Below, in pieces: positions 1-8,849 of a stretch of DNA of 64,000 nt. The DNA is from Glaciecola petra (GTDB lineage: Bacteria > Pseudomonadota > Gammaproteobacteria > Enterobacterales > Alteromonadaceae): NCBI RefSeq assembly GCF_031846345.1, contig NZ_JAVRHX010000001.1:1736001-1800000 (forward strand). Direction: 5' to 3'. The notes below the pieces were generated by a model, which did no database searches, was not told the DNA's origin, and saw nothing but the letters and a program-made list of their open reading frames with translations. Position numbers and translations under genes: made by a program. The first letter of the stretch is position 1; every line of letters starts with the position of its first letter.

Positions 1-1122
1 CAATTTTTTGATGTGGACTTGGCCAATATGCGGTTTAGAGTTTACTCACACCACCATGGTTTTAGTCTTCATACGGGTGGCCTGAGCGAACGTCAGCTCC
101 TATTACTAATAGAGATTACTAATGCTATTAAAGGCTTTTTACCGACTGAAAAATCCATTGACAAACACTTAAAACTTTTACAAATCCAAGATAAAAAAAT
201 CACTCAGCAAAAGCCCTTTAACTCACTTTTCGCCACCCTTAATCAAAAATACCAAGCTGATATAATTTCCATTAGTGAACTTTTACAGTCATCAGATAGT
301 GTTGATACGGCAGCTTTGCTAGTGCAATTTAAGAAATACTTCAACGATAACTACGTTGAAAGCTTAGTGGTTGGCAATTGGTCTCTGCAGGCTATTAATA
401 GGTTGTTTAAACAATTTGAAACACGCTTTTCTAACCATTCAAACGATGCGAAAACGCATACGCACAAACCAAGTAAAACAACGGTTTCAATAAATACATC
501 AGAACATATACATTACCAAAACAAAGAATGTACTCATGAACATTTAATTTGGCATTGTATTCCATTGCTGAATGAACAAGAAAAACTAACGCTAGAGGGT
601 GGTAATGAAGCAGCAAAGACGACAATACTGACATTATCAGCGAGAAGCTTATTGATGGAAAAACTATTGAGTCAATTTGTCTTTAAAATTTTAAGACAAA
701 AATACAGCATGGGATATTTATTGGGCGTTGGGTACAAACCAATAGGCAGCTATCCGGGAGTAGTAATGTATATTGATTCTCCTACGCACACTGCGAACCA
801 GATACATACCGCCATGTGCGAGATAATTCGACAAACAACTGATTGGCTAGACCAAAACAAGTCTGAAATGAAGAAGTTAGTGAACGAACTTATCGAACAG
901 GTCACGCCAAATGAGGTGTCAATTGATCAAACAGCGGCTCGAGCGTGGTCTCACTTTGAAGATGTAAACCCTCTACTTGCGTACAAAGACCTTATCATTG
1001 CATTACAAGAAGTCGACGTAGATCAGCTTAAAACCACACTAGGAAACATGCTAAAGAATAGTGATGGGCAACTAATACTGACACAATCCCCGCATATAGA
1101 CTCTGGGATAAACATGCCGTAA
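1..1122 (+). CDS. M16 family (insulinase/pitrilysin-like) zinc peptidase, C-terminal part
   Basis: The reading frame is open from the first base of the window, so this is the 3' part of a longer gene and its true start lies upstream. The visible ~373 residues match the C-terminal half of large M16 peptidases such as protease III. This includes the stretch around residues 215-245 (LLSQFVFKILRQKYSMGYLL), which corresponds to the 'FYNQLRTEEQLGYAV' region that closes the peptidase clamshell. The catalytic HxxEH motif is normally in the N-terminal domain and is therefore off-window. These enzymes degrade peptides, usually in the periplasm. Family assignment is fairly secure; the exact subfamily is not. 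Confidence 0.75.
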   Translation, partial: QFFDVDLANMRFRVYSHHHGFSLHTGGLSERQLLLLIEITNAIKGFLPTEKSIDKHLKLLQIQDKKITQQKPFNSLFATLNQKYQADIISISELLQSSDSVDTAALLVQFKKYFNDNYVESLVVGNWSLQAINRLFKQFETRFSNHSNDAKTHTHKPSKTTVSINTSEHIHYQNKECTHEHLIWHCIPLLNEQEKLTLEGGNEAAKTTILTLSARSLLMEKLLSQFVFKILRQKYSMGYLLGVGYKPIGSYPGVVMYIDSPTHTANQIHTAMCEIIRQTTDWLDQNKSEMKKLVNELIEQVTPNEVSIDQTAARAWSHFEDVNPLLAYKDLIIALQEVDVDQLKTTLGNMLKNSDGQLILTQSPHIDSGINMP

Positions 1123-1142
1123 TGGTTAACTATAGCTGATCA

Positions 1143-1346
1143 CTATGCTTGAAAGTAAGCGCTATTAAAACCAACTGCTTTGCGAACGGCCATCCTTTTC
1201 GACATTTGAAACATCGGTAAAATCATTGGTCCAAAAACCAAACCAGCAAAGACCCATCTTTTTTTTGCCATACCATATTTGACTGTTTGCACTAAAAAGT
1301 ACCAGGTACAGAGTACAAAACTGAGAATAAGTCCCAGAGTAAACAT
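1143..1346 (-). CDS. Small hypothetical membrane protein (67 aa)
   Basis: I do not recognise a named family. The ATG is preceded by a purine-rich AAGGAAAAGGA stretch that can act as ribosome binding site. The 67 residues hold one clear hydrophobic segment at about residues 3-22 and a second, glycine/proline-containing one at about 31-48, followed by a basic tail (SKRMAVRKA), so a two-helix inner-membrane protein is likely. It lies between two convergent or unrelated units: its 3' end is 20 bp from the M16 peptidase stop, and upstream lies a strong inverted repeat separating it from fadJ. Function unknown. Confidence 0.55.
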   Translation of the reverse strand: MFTLGLILSFVLCTWYFLVQTVKYGMAKKRWVFAGLVFGPMILPMFQMSKRMAVRKAVGFNSAYFQA

Positions 1347-1462
1347 TCCTTTTCCTTATCAGATTATTTAATCCGTTTGATGGCGCTCATTATAAGTGAA
1401 AATTAAAAATAAAACATTCGAAAAAGCATACGCTATTGGTCGGAAAAGACCGATTTGGAGAC

Positions 1463-1492
1463 ACCCTAGTCAGCTAATAGGCTGACTAGGGT
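1463..1492 (-). terminator. Strong hairpin downstream of fadJ, probable terminator
   Basis: The arms ACCCTAGTCAGC and GCTGACTAGGGT form a perfect 12-bp stem with a 6-nt loop, 26 nt after the fadJ stop codon. On the minus strand the hairpin is preceded by A residues but not followed by a long T run, so it may terminate weakly or protect the mRNA 3' end. Confidence 0.55.
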
Positions 1493-1517
1493 TTACGCCA
1501 AACAATGTAATATTATC

Positions 1518-3626
1518 CTAATAGAAAGTCTCTTCTGCTTCTGCCATTTTGACTAAAATATCAGCAGGTTTATATTTAGTATCATAGCTGTCAGCATAAT
1601 GAGTCAAACGAGCAACTAAGTGTTGTAGGCCCAATGAATCCATATATCGGAATGGACCGCCTCTAAAAGGAGGAAAACCAATTCCAAAGATTGCGCCAAT
1701 ATCTCCATCGCGGGGATTTCTAATCACACCTTCTTCCAAACAACGCGCAGCTTCATTTAACATTAACAAGACGCAGCGCTCGATAATAGTGTCATTTGTA
1801 TATTTACTTTGCGGCGATATTCCTAGTAATTCGTATATACTTTCGTCAACTTTTTTACCTTTATCTTTGCTTGCATAATCATAAAAACCTGAAAGATTCT
1901 TCTTTCCCTTACGATCGTTTTCTAGTAATTTTTCAAACGCGTTCGGTGAAGCAAAGCGTTCTCCAAATTGATTCATCAAGATGGGGATAATTTTTGTACC
2001 TACGTCAATGCCTACTTCATCAAGTAATTTGAAAGCACCTACAGGAAAACCAAACTCTACTAAGGCTTTATCAACGCTATCAATGGGCTGTCCACTCATA
2101 GCCAAAAAACCGGCTTCGCTCATGTACGGAGCTAAGATACGATTTACATAAAATCCCGCGCCATCTTTCACTACGATAGGAGTTTTACCTTGTTTTTTAG
2201 CAAACTCAACCGTAGTTGAAATAGTCTGTTCAGACGTCCCTTCATGCGGGATTACTTCTGCCAAAGGCATTTTATCGACTGGTGAGAAGTAATGTAAGCC
2301 AATGACATTTTCTGCACGTTTCGCTTTAGCAGCAATGTCTTTAATAGGAATTGAAGACGTGTTAGACGCAAATATTGTGGTCTTAGCGCATTGAGTTTCG
2401 ATATCTTCGACCATTTTTTGCTTTAAACCAACATCTTCAAATACGGCTTCGACTACCATATCAAGTGTTTTATAACCGCTATAATCTAAACAACCCGTAA
2501 TATTAGCCAGTTGTTTTTGCATCTCGGTTTTTTTCAAAAAACGTCGTTTTACTTTCTTGTTTAAAATGTCGAAACTGTATTTTATGGCACCGGCAATACC
2601 GTCTGGGCTAATATCTTTTATTCTAACAGGTACTTTCGCTTTAGTGGCACTGACAAAAGCAATACCCCCGCCCATTAATCCGCCGCCTAGCACACCCACT
2701 TTTTTCACTTTCTCGGGTGCAACACCTGCAACACCATCCTCTTTTTTCATCTCAGTGGTAGCAAAAAATATCTCTCTTAGTTGCTTAGATTCGCTAGTCA
2801 TGACTAACTTACCAAATAATCTGGCTTCGGTAGAATAACCATGCGCTTCGCTTTTTGTTCCCGCTTCTATGCAGTCAATAATGTGCATAGGCGCTGGGTA
2901 GTTTCCATTTGTTTTTGCTAATGCTTGCTCTCTGGCTTTTTTAAACAATATGTTGCGCCCAAAAGCGGTATCTTCTAACATTTTGTTCATAACAGACTTT
3001 TTGTTATTGCGGCGTAGAGGTTTTTGTGACGCTAATTTACGAGCAACATCTAACAAAATAGCTTGTGGCACCATATCATCTACAATGCCATACTTTTTAG
3101 CTTGTTTAGCGCGCACCGGACTGCCTGTTAACATCATTTTCATCGCTTGTTGAATACCAATAAGCGCGGGTAATTTTTGCGTACCACTACTTCCGGGAAG
3201 TAAACCAAGTTGCACTTCCGGTAAACCCAATTGTGTTTTTGGCGAATCGGAACAGACACGATAATCGCACGCTAATGCAAGCTCAAGTCCACCGCCAAGT
3301 GCTGGGCCGTGAATAGCAGCAACAAAGGTCTTGGGTATGTTGACCATGCGAGCAAACAGCTTATGGCCTTGTAATGACAATTGTTCTGCTTCTAATGCAG
3401 AATCACATGCTGCTAACATGCTTACATCAGCACCTGCAACAAATGAGTCTTTTTTGCCAGAACATACCACCACTCCTTTGATGTCATCATCAGATTCAAT
3501 TTGGTCTAAAATTGTATTCACTTCTTCGCCAAAATCGGCTCTTAAGGTGTTCATCGACTCACCCGGTACATCCATCGTCAATATGGCAATACCATCTTCG
3601 AGTTTTTCTAGTGTAAAGGTCTTCAT
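1518..3626 (-). CDS. fadJ: FadJ: fatty acid oxidation complex alpha subunit (enoyl-CoA hydratase / 3-hydroxyacyl-CoA dehydrogenase)
   Basis: Multifunctional beta-oxidation enzyme of 702 aa. Residues ~1-190 form a crotonase (enoyl-CoA hydratase/isomerase) domain with the oxyanion-hole segments AGADVS and HGPALGGGLELALACDYR. Residues ~300-700 form the NAD-dependent 3-hydroxyacyl-CoA dehydrogenase, with the nucleotide-binding loop GGGLMGGGIA and the conserved LHYFSPVDKMPL. I chose the ATG giving MKTFTLEKLEDG, because the longer reading frame would only add translated fadI sequence. The fadI stop and this start share a base (TAATG), so translation is coupled. It works with FadI as the alpha2-beta2 type complex. 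Length and order match FadJ/FadI rather than FadB/FadA. Confidence 0.93.
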   Translation of the reverse strand: MKTFTLEKLEDGIAILTMDVPGESMNTLRADFGEEVNTILDQIESDDDIKGVVVCSGKKDSFVAGADVSMLAACDSALEAEQLSLQGHKLFARMVNIPKTFVAAIHGPALGGGLELALACDYRVCSDSPKTQLGLPEVQLGLLPGSSGTQKLPALIGIQQAMKMMLTGSPVRAKQAKKYGIVDDMVPQAILLDVARKLASQKPLRRNNKKSVMNKMLEDTAFGRNILFKKAREQALAKTNGNYPAPMHIIDCIEAGTKSEAHGYSTEARLFGKLVMTSESKQLREIFFATTEMKKEDGVAGVAPEKVKKVGVLGGGLMGGGIAFVSATKAKVPVRIKDISPDGIAGAIKYSFDILNKKVKRRFLKKTEMQKQLANITGCLDYSGYKTLDMVVEAVFEDVGLKQKMVEDIETQCAKTTIFASNTSSIPIKDIAAKAKRAENVIGLHYFSPVDKMPLAEVIPHEGTSEQTISTTVEFAKKQGKTPIVVKDGAGFYVNRILAPYMSEAGFLAMSGQPIDSVDKALVEFGFPVGAFKLLDEVGIDVGTKIIPILMNQFGERFASPNAFEKLLENDRKGKKNLSGFYDYASKDKGKKVDESIYELLGISPQSKYTNDTIIERCVLLMLNEAARCLEEGVIRNPRDGDIGAIFGIGFPPFRGGPFRYMDSLGLQHLVARLTHYADSYDTKYKPADILVKMAEAEETFY

Positions 3627-4936
3627 TATTCTGTCTCCACAATCATAGCCGCACCCAGACCACCAGCAGCACACGCAGTCAATAAGCCCGTGCCTCCGCC
3701 TCTTCTGTTTAGTTCATTGAGCATTTGTGTAATCATACGAGTACCCGTCGCGGCAAATGGGTGACCATAGGCAATTGAACTACCCATTACGTTAAATTTA
3801 TCCATGTCTATTTCGCCTGTGGCTTTGTCTCGTCCTAGTTTTTCTTGTGCAAACTTATCGCTAGCAAACATTTTCATATTGGCAAGCGTCTGTGCAGCAA
3901 AAGCTTCATGCATTTCGATTAAGGTTAAGTCGTTTAACTTCATGCCTGCACGGTCTAAAGCAATAGGTGTTGCATATGAGGGTCCCATGAGCATGTCTTG
4001 CCATACATCAATGGCAGCAAAAGCATAACTTTTCAGATAGCCCAATGGTTTGTAGCCTAATTCCTTTGCGCGCGACTCAGTCATCATTATTATGGCAGAG
4101 GCACCGTCGGTAAGGGGTGTTGCGTTAGCAGCCGTGACCGTGCCATGTTTTTTATCGAATACTGGTCGCAATTTTGCGTAACCCTCTAATTTACTATCAA
4201 ACCGAATATTATTGTCGCGACCCAAAGAGCCTTTGTATGGTTCCGCATAGGCGGTCATGACTTCACCGTCTAAATTACCTTTTTCCCAATTTTCAGCGGC
4301 TAAACTATGACTACGATGAGCTAGTGCATCTTGGTCGGCACGAGAAATAGCGTGTGTTTTTGCCATTTGCTCTGCGGTTTGCCCCATAGAAAGACCGGTT
4401 GAATATTCAGCAACTGCTGGTGGTACCGGTAATAAATCTTTGATACCGAGCTTGCGAAATATGCTCAACTTTTGACCCAAGGTTTTCGTTTTTTGTAAAT
4501 CAACGAGCGCTCGCGCCAATTTTTTTGATACGCCAATAGGCGACACTGAAGTTGAATCAGCCCCGCCCGATATGCCTACAGAAATATTTCCGGTAACCAT
4601 CGCTTCGGCAATGTTAGCCGTCGATTGAAAGCTCGTAGCGCAAGCCCGTGACACACTGTAAGCGTCAGTATGCACCGACATGCCAGTCCCAAGAACTACT
4701 TCACGCGCGATGTTTGGAGCCTCAGGCATCTGCACAACTTGCCCATAAACCACCTGCTCAACCCAGTTAGGATCGAGATCATGTCGAATAACGAGTTCGT
4801 TTACGACCATTTTGGCTAAATCCACAGCAGGTACACCGTGAAAATAGCTCGCCATTTTAGCAAAAGGTGTGCGCAATCCAGCGACAATCGCAATTCTGTC
4901 ACCTGAATGTGTCTTAAGTAGTTGTTTGTTCGACAT
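3626..4936 (-). CDS. fadI: FadI: acetyl-CoA C-acyltransferase (3-ketoacyl-CoA thiolase)
   Basis: Thiolase of 436 aa that cleaves 3-ketoacyl-CoA with CoA in the last step of beta-oxidation. The acyl-enzyme cysteine is C99 in SRACATSF. The later active-site motifs are MHEAFAAQTL, GHPFAATG (histidine) and the C-terminal CAAGGLGAAM (second cysteine). Its length and the position of the cysteine fit FadI rather than the shorter FadA. A good Shine-Dalgarno (AAAAGGAAG) precedes the ATG. It is first in a two-gene operon with fadJ. A FadR-like operator lies about 50 nt upstream, so induction by long-chain acyl-CoA is likely. Confidence 0.94.
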   Translation of the reverse strand: MSNKQLLKTHSGDRIAIVAGLRTPFAKMASYFHGVPAVDLAKMVVNELVIRHDLDPNWVEQVVYGQVVQMPEAPNIAREVVLGTGMSVHTDAYSVSRACATSFQSTANIAEAMVTGNISVGISGGADSTSVSPIGVSKKLARALVDLQKTKTLGQKLSIFRKLGIKDLLPVPPAVAEYSTGLSMGQTAEQMAKTHAISRADQDALAHRSHSLAAENWEKGNLDGEVMTAYAEPYKGSLGRDNNIRFDSKLEGYAKLRPVFDKKHGTVTAANATPLTDGASAIIMMTESRAKELGYKPLGYLKSYAFAAIDVWQDMLMGPSYATPIALDRAGMKLNDLTLIEMHEAFAAQTLANMKMFASDKFAQEKLGRDKATGEIDMDKFNVMGSSIAYGHPFAATGTRMITQMLNELNRRGGGTGLLTACAAGGLGAAMIVETE

Positions 4937-4981
4937 GTTTCTTCCTTTTAAGAAATTTTTTTGGGGTACATCCCACTCTTT

Positions 4982-4994
4982 CTGGTCTGACCAC
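4982..4994 (-). promoter_or_regulatory. Putative FadR operator at the fadIJ promoter
   Basis: The plus strand reads CTGGTCTGACCAC, whose core TGGTCTGACCA is an 11-bp perfect palindrome around a central T. It matches the known FadR site pattern (CTGGTCnGACCAG). A TTGACA hexamer on the minus strand (positions 5006-5011) lies just upstream, so the operator overlaps the expected -10 region and start point, a position suited to repression. No fadR gene is in the window. Confidence 0.65.
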
Positions 4995-5233
4995 TATGCA
5001 AATTGTGTCAAAAACCAAACAAAATAGCAAACTTATATCATTGAGTATTTTTTGCGAGCTCATGAAAACCCTCTTGTAATTGGCGTTTGTATCTAAGGTA
5101 CTAAGTGTAATCAATAGTTCAGAAATTGCCGACAACTGATATCAAATTCGTGAAACTTTTTGTTGCAGCTTGAGTCTCACAGCCTGTGGTTTGAACATTT
5201 GCTTATCAGCTAAATAAAAAACAGGCTTTAGAC

Positions 5234-5263
5234 TTGAGTTTTACTGGGCTAAACACATATATA
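5234..5263 (+). promoter_or_regulatory. Possible sigma-70 promoter for the moxR-bat operon
   Basis: A TTGAGT at 5234-5239 and a TATATA at 5258-5263 are separated by 18 nt and lie about 50 nt before the chosen moxR ATG. The remainder of the 4937-5311 intergenic region holds only the fadIJ control region and no convincing gene. Confidence 0.35.
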
Positions 5264-5311
5264 TCTAAACCGCGAAAAACGTATTAGTTTACATTTAACT
5301 TGAGAAGATTT

Positions 5312-6277
5312 ATGCATAGTCAATTTACCGCCTTACAACTACATTTGAATACACAGGTGTTGGGGCAAAATCATTTAACACAAAGTATATTGATTGCTTT
5401 ATTGGCAGATGGTCACTTGTTAGTAGAGGGACCACCGGGACTGGCTAAAACTCGTGCAGTAAATGCTTTATCAGATGGTATCGATGCAAATTTTCATAGG
5501 GTTCAGTTTACACCCGATTTATTGCCAGCCGATTTAACGGGTACTGATATATACAGACCTGAAACTGGTAAGTTTATTTTTCAAAAAGGCCCTCTTTTTC
5601 ATAACCTTGTGTTAGCTGACGAAATCAATCGCGCCCCTGCAAAAGTGCAATCTGCCTTACTAGAAGCGATGGCCGAAAGACAAATAACCGTGGGGAGTAC
5701 TTCCTATAAGTTACCTGAACTTTTCTTGGTCATGGCGACCCAAAACCCATTAGAACAAGAAGGCACTTATCCGCTTCCTGAAGCTCAATTAGATAGGTTT
5801 TTAATGCATGTTGAAATTGACTATCCAGATGCAGAAACAGAACATAAAATTTTGGCTTTGACGCGTCATGAGGCCCTCAACAAAGCCGGCAAGTCGGCGT
5901 TATTAGAAGTAGATAAACTCTCGGAACAAGATATTGCAAAGGCGCGCACAGATATCCTACAGATAAAGGTGTCAGAGGCCGCCGAGACCTATTTGGTTCA
6001 ACTAATAATGGCGACCAGACACCCAGAAAAATATAGTGCTAAGCTTCAAGACTGGATTGAAATTGGCGCCAGTCCGCGCGCTACTATAGCTCTTGAACGG
6101 TGTGCAAGAGCTCATGCTTGGTTACATAAACGCGACTTTGTCAGTCCAGAAGATATTCAAGCTGTCGCACATAATGTACTGCGCCATCGATTAATCTATA
6201 GTTATCAAGCACAAGCGCAAGGCGTTAAAGCAAACCAAGTCATTGATGAAATATTAAATTTAGTTCCCGTGCCGTAA
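5312..6277 (+). CDS. MoxR family AAA+ ATPase
   Basis: A 321-aa AAA+ ATPase of the MoxR subfamily. Walker A is GPPGLAKT (residues 40-47), Walker B is LVLADEIN, and the sensor region MATQNPLEQEGTYPLPEAQLDRF is the MoxR hallmark. I chose the ATG at 5312 because GAGAAG precedes it; an upstream in-frame TTG at 5300 has no better support. It heads an operon with DUF58, DUF4381, two VWA proteins and BatD. MoxR proteins in such clusters are thought to act as chaperones that assemble or activate the VWA proteins. In-family function is known only in general terms. Confidence 0.9.
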   Translation: MHSQFTALQLHLNTQVLGQNHLTQSILIALLADGHLLVEGPPGLAKTRAVNALSDGIDANFHRVQFTPDLLPADLTGTDIYRPETGKFIFQKGPLFHNLVLADEINRAPAKVQSALLEAMAERQITVGSTSYKLPELFLVMATQNPLEQEGTYPLPEAQLDRFLMHVEIDYPDAETEHKILALTRHEALNKAGKSALLEVDKLSEQDIAKARTDILQIKVSEAAETYLVQLIMATRHPEKYSAKLQDWIEIGASPRATIALERCARAHAWLHKRDFVSPEDIQAVAHNVLRHRLIYSYQAQAQGVKANQVIDEILNLVPVP

Positions 6278-6300
6278 GCGCTTCTGGAGCACTATAATTT

Positions 6301-7278
6301 ATGCAATTTCCCATTGAACAACGACTAGCAAAATTACAAACAGATGGTGTGAACCTCACATTACCTGAACTTGTGCGATATAAGCCAATTGCAAAAAGGT
6401 TGAATCTCAATCCAGCAAGTGCCATCAAAAGTTCAATGGCTGGCGGCATGGCTTCTCGTTTTAAAGGACGAGGAATGGAATTTGATGAAGCTCGTCATTA
6501 TCAACCTGGCGATGATATTCGAAGTATAGACTGGAGAGTGACCGCTAGGACGGGTAAAACCCATACCAAAGTGTATAGAGAAGAGCGCGAAAGACCGGTC
6601 ATTGTTTACTTAGATTTGCATCAAAATATGAAATTTGGCACGCAATTATTGTATAAATCAGTACAAGCTGTGCATGCCAGTGCCATGGTTACGTTTAGCG
6701 CTTTAGCCCGTGGTGATAAAATTGGATGTATTTGTGCCAACGAAAATACAGACCTTGAATTAAAGCCAAAAGCATCAGCAAAGCATGGATTTGCTATGTT
6801 AAATCAAATAGTCAATTTGCATAACCAAAGCCAGCAATCGTCGCAAGCCAAAAAAACAGCGAATACCTGTATCGACAGTATCAACAAATTAGCAGTGCTG
6901 GCAAAACCGGGCACACTAGTATACGTGATATCTGATTTCAGTCTGTTTGATCAAGCTTGCTTTGATGCTTTAGGCAACATTCAACGACATTGTGAAATTA
7001 GACCCTTATATATTTACGATCCTATTGAAATGTCTTTACCACATTTGAGTAACACTAACGATGTATTGCTTACAGACGGACTTAACGAACAAAACTTAAC
7101 ATTAGGCGATAAAGACGTAGAAAATGCCTACTCATCAACAAGACTAGCTTGGCTTAGTCAATTCAAGCAAAGGATGCAAGTATTAGGCATTAATGTAAAT
7201 AAATTAAATGCCGCCCATAGTGTTGAAAGCCAAATGAGCTCGACTAGAGCTGGCTTAGTGTTAGGAGACACACTTTGA
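6301..7278 (+). CDS. DUF58 domain-containing protein (MoxR-linked)
   Basis: A 325-aa protein with the DUF58 core around residues 55-95, including KGRGMEFDEARHYQPGD followed by RSIDWRVTART, the diagnostic 'GxGxEFxxxRxYxxGDDxRxIDWxxxAR' signature. The rest resembles a VWA-like alpha/beta fold (YLDLHQNMKFG). No transmembrane helix is evident, so it is probably cytoplasmic and a substrate or partner of the adjacent MoxR ATPase. It begins 23 nt after moxR and overlaps the next gene by 4 nt. Molecular function is not established. Confidence 0.88.
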   Translation: MQFPIEQRLAKLQTDGVNLTLPELVRYKPIAKRLNLNPASAIKSSMAGGMASRFKGRGMEFDEARHYQPGDDIRSIDWRVTARTGKTHTKVYREERERPVIVYLDLHQNMKFGTQLLYKSVQAVHASAMVTFSALARGDKIGCICANENTDLELKPKASAKHGFAMLNQIVNLHNQSQQSSQAKKTANTCIDSINKLAVLAKPGTLVYVISDFSLFDQACFDALGNIQRHCEIRPLYIYDPIEMSLPHLSNTNDVLLTDGLNEQNLTLGDKDVENAYSSTRLAWLSQFKQRMQVLGINVNKLNAAHSVESQMSSTRAGLVLGDTL

Positions 7279-7799
7279 ATCCCTTAGACCAACTGGCCGA
7301 TATTCAATTACCGAATGACGTGTCCTTTTGGCCTCTAGCTTGGCCTTATTGGGTGCTTATTGGCCTTGGTTTGGCTTTATGTATTTATATTGCAGCGTTG
7401 TGTATAAAGCAGCGTAAATGGAACAAAATGAAACGCCAAACGCTAGCCTCACTGCAGCAAATTGACCCAAGCGCACCCTACTTTGAACATAAACTCCAAG
7501 TGATCGTGAAAAATGTGTGTGCACATTATTTTAGTGAAATGGCGGAAATAAAAAACAAAACATTACACACTGCAGCATGGCAGGCTTTTTTATTAAATAC
7601 TTATCAAGGCAAAAGGTCTGAACAGCTAAAACAGAGTTTAGAACAAATTAATGCGTCGCTTTATGGAATGAATACAAATGGCAAAAAGGTAGCAAATCCT
7701 GACGTCAAGCTTTGTATTATAGACTGGCTCAATACCAGCATTAAACGAAACCATATACTTACTTATCAAGTATCAGAAGGGGAAGCCGAACATGTTTGA
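7275..7799 (+). CDS. DUF4381 domain-containing membrane protein
   Basis: A 174-aa protein with one N-terminal transmembrane helix (about residues 19-46, WPYWVLIGLGLALCIYIAAL) and a soluble helical remainder. This is the architecture of DUF4381 proteins that sit between DUF58 and BatA genes in Bat operons. Translation starts at a TTG overlapping the preceding stop (TTGA), and its own end overlaps batA by 8 nt, so the three genes are translationally coupled. Probably an inner-membrane component; no enzymatic motif is seen. Confidence 0.72.
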   Translation: MNPLDQLADIQLPNDVSFWPLAWPYWVLIGLGLALCIYIAALCIKQRKWNKMKRQTLASLQQIDPSAPYFEHKLQVIVKNVCAHYFSEMAEIKNKTLHTAAWQAFLLNTYQGKRSEQLKQSLEQINASLYGMNTNGKKVANPDVKLCIIDWLNTSIKRNHILTYQVSEGEAEHV

Positions 7800-8847
7800 A
7801 TTTGTTTGGTGGCAATTACTTTTTATATTGCCCTTGCCTTTTCTTATCGCATATTTTTGGCCTGCAAAAGCGCAAGAATCTCAGGCTGCGTTATATTTCC
7901 CGCATGTACAACTCTTGTCTAAACAGGCTGAAAACAAGCAAAAACGCTCACTTTGGCGCTTATTTTTGTTGAGTCTTATTTGGATCAGTCTTGTGATTTC
8001 AGCTGCGCGACCGATGTGGTTTGGAGAGCCTATCTCTATACCAAGCGAGGGGCGTGATTTAATGATGGCGGTAGACTTATCAGGGTCAATGCAACAAACC
8101 GATATGCAAGTTAATGGAAAGCTAGTCGACCGATTAGAAATGGTTAAATCGGTAATGGACGATTTTGTAGAAAGACGTGTAGGAGATCGTTTAGGGCTTA
8201 TATTATTCGCCGATACTGCATATTTACAAACACCTCTTACTTTTGACCGAGCAACGGTTAACCAATTACTAAAGGAAAGCGTGATTGGTTTAGTAGGTGA
8301 TAGCACTGCAATTGGCGATGCAATTGGACTAGCGGTTAAAAGGTTCACCCAAAAAGAACGCTCAAATAGAGTATTAATATTACTTACCGATGGCCGCAAC
8401 ACAGCCGGAAATATCAGCGTAGAGCAAGCACTCGACCTCGCTATCGCAAACGAAGTGACCATATACTCTATAGGCGTAGGCGCTGACGAGCTTATTCAAA
8501 ATAGTGTATTTGGCCGCAGAGCGATTAACCCCTCACTGGATCTTGATGAAAGAACCTTAGTCACTATAAGTAAAGAGACCGGAGGCGAATACTTTAGAGC
8601 TCGTAATGCACAGGAATTATCTCAAATTTATGCTATTTTGGATAAATTAGAACCAATAGAAGGTGCAGAACAAACCTTAAGGCCACGTAAAGAATTATTC
8701 TATATTCCGCTTATGTTTTCCGGTGGGCTTGTTTTCATATGGGTCCTTCTCCCAATTTTACGAACTGTGTTCATGCGCTTGACTGGGTCTAATAGAAATA
8801 CGTCAGCAAAAAGTTCCGATAATGAACAGGCACAGGGAGGGATATAA
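7792..8847 (+). CDS. BatA-like VWA domain membrane protein
   Basis: A 351-aa protein with two N-terminal membrane helices (about 5-23 and 55-72), a von Willebrand factor A domain, and a C-terminal helix (about 303-323). The metal-ion-dependent adhesion site is intact: D95-L-S97-G-S99 (AVDLSGSM), a threonine in the following strand region, and LLTDGRN. The VWA domain should face the periplasm. Family knowledge links Bat proteins to aerotolerance and envelope stress in Bacteroides and Francisella, but a precise role is not known. Partner of the next gene, which carries a second VWA domain. Confidence 0.87.
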   Translation: MFEFVWWQLLFILPLPFLIAYFWPAKAQESQAALYFPHVQLLSKQAENKQKRSLWRLFLLSLIWISLVISAARPMWFGEPISIPSEGRDLMMAVDLSGSMQQTDMQVNGKLVDRLEMVKSVMDDFVERRVGDRLGLILFADTAYLQTPLTFDRATVNQLLKESVIGLVGDSTAIGDAIGLAVKRFTQKERSNRVLILLTDGRNTAGNISVEQALDLAIANEVTIYSIGVGADELIQNSVFGRRAINPSLDLDERTLVTISKETGGEYFRARNAQELSQIYAILDKLEPIEGAEQTLRPRKELFYIPLMFSGGLVFIWVLLPILRTVFMRLTGSNRNTSAKSSDNEQAQGGI

Positions 8848-8849
8848 AA

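Noticed and set aside
4914..5135. 73-codon minus-strand ORF overlapping the fadI start
   Set aside because: It runs through the fadIJ promoter and FadR-like operator in another frame, with no ribosome binding site; treated as spurious.
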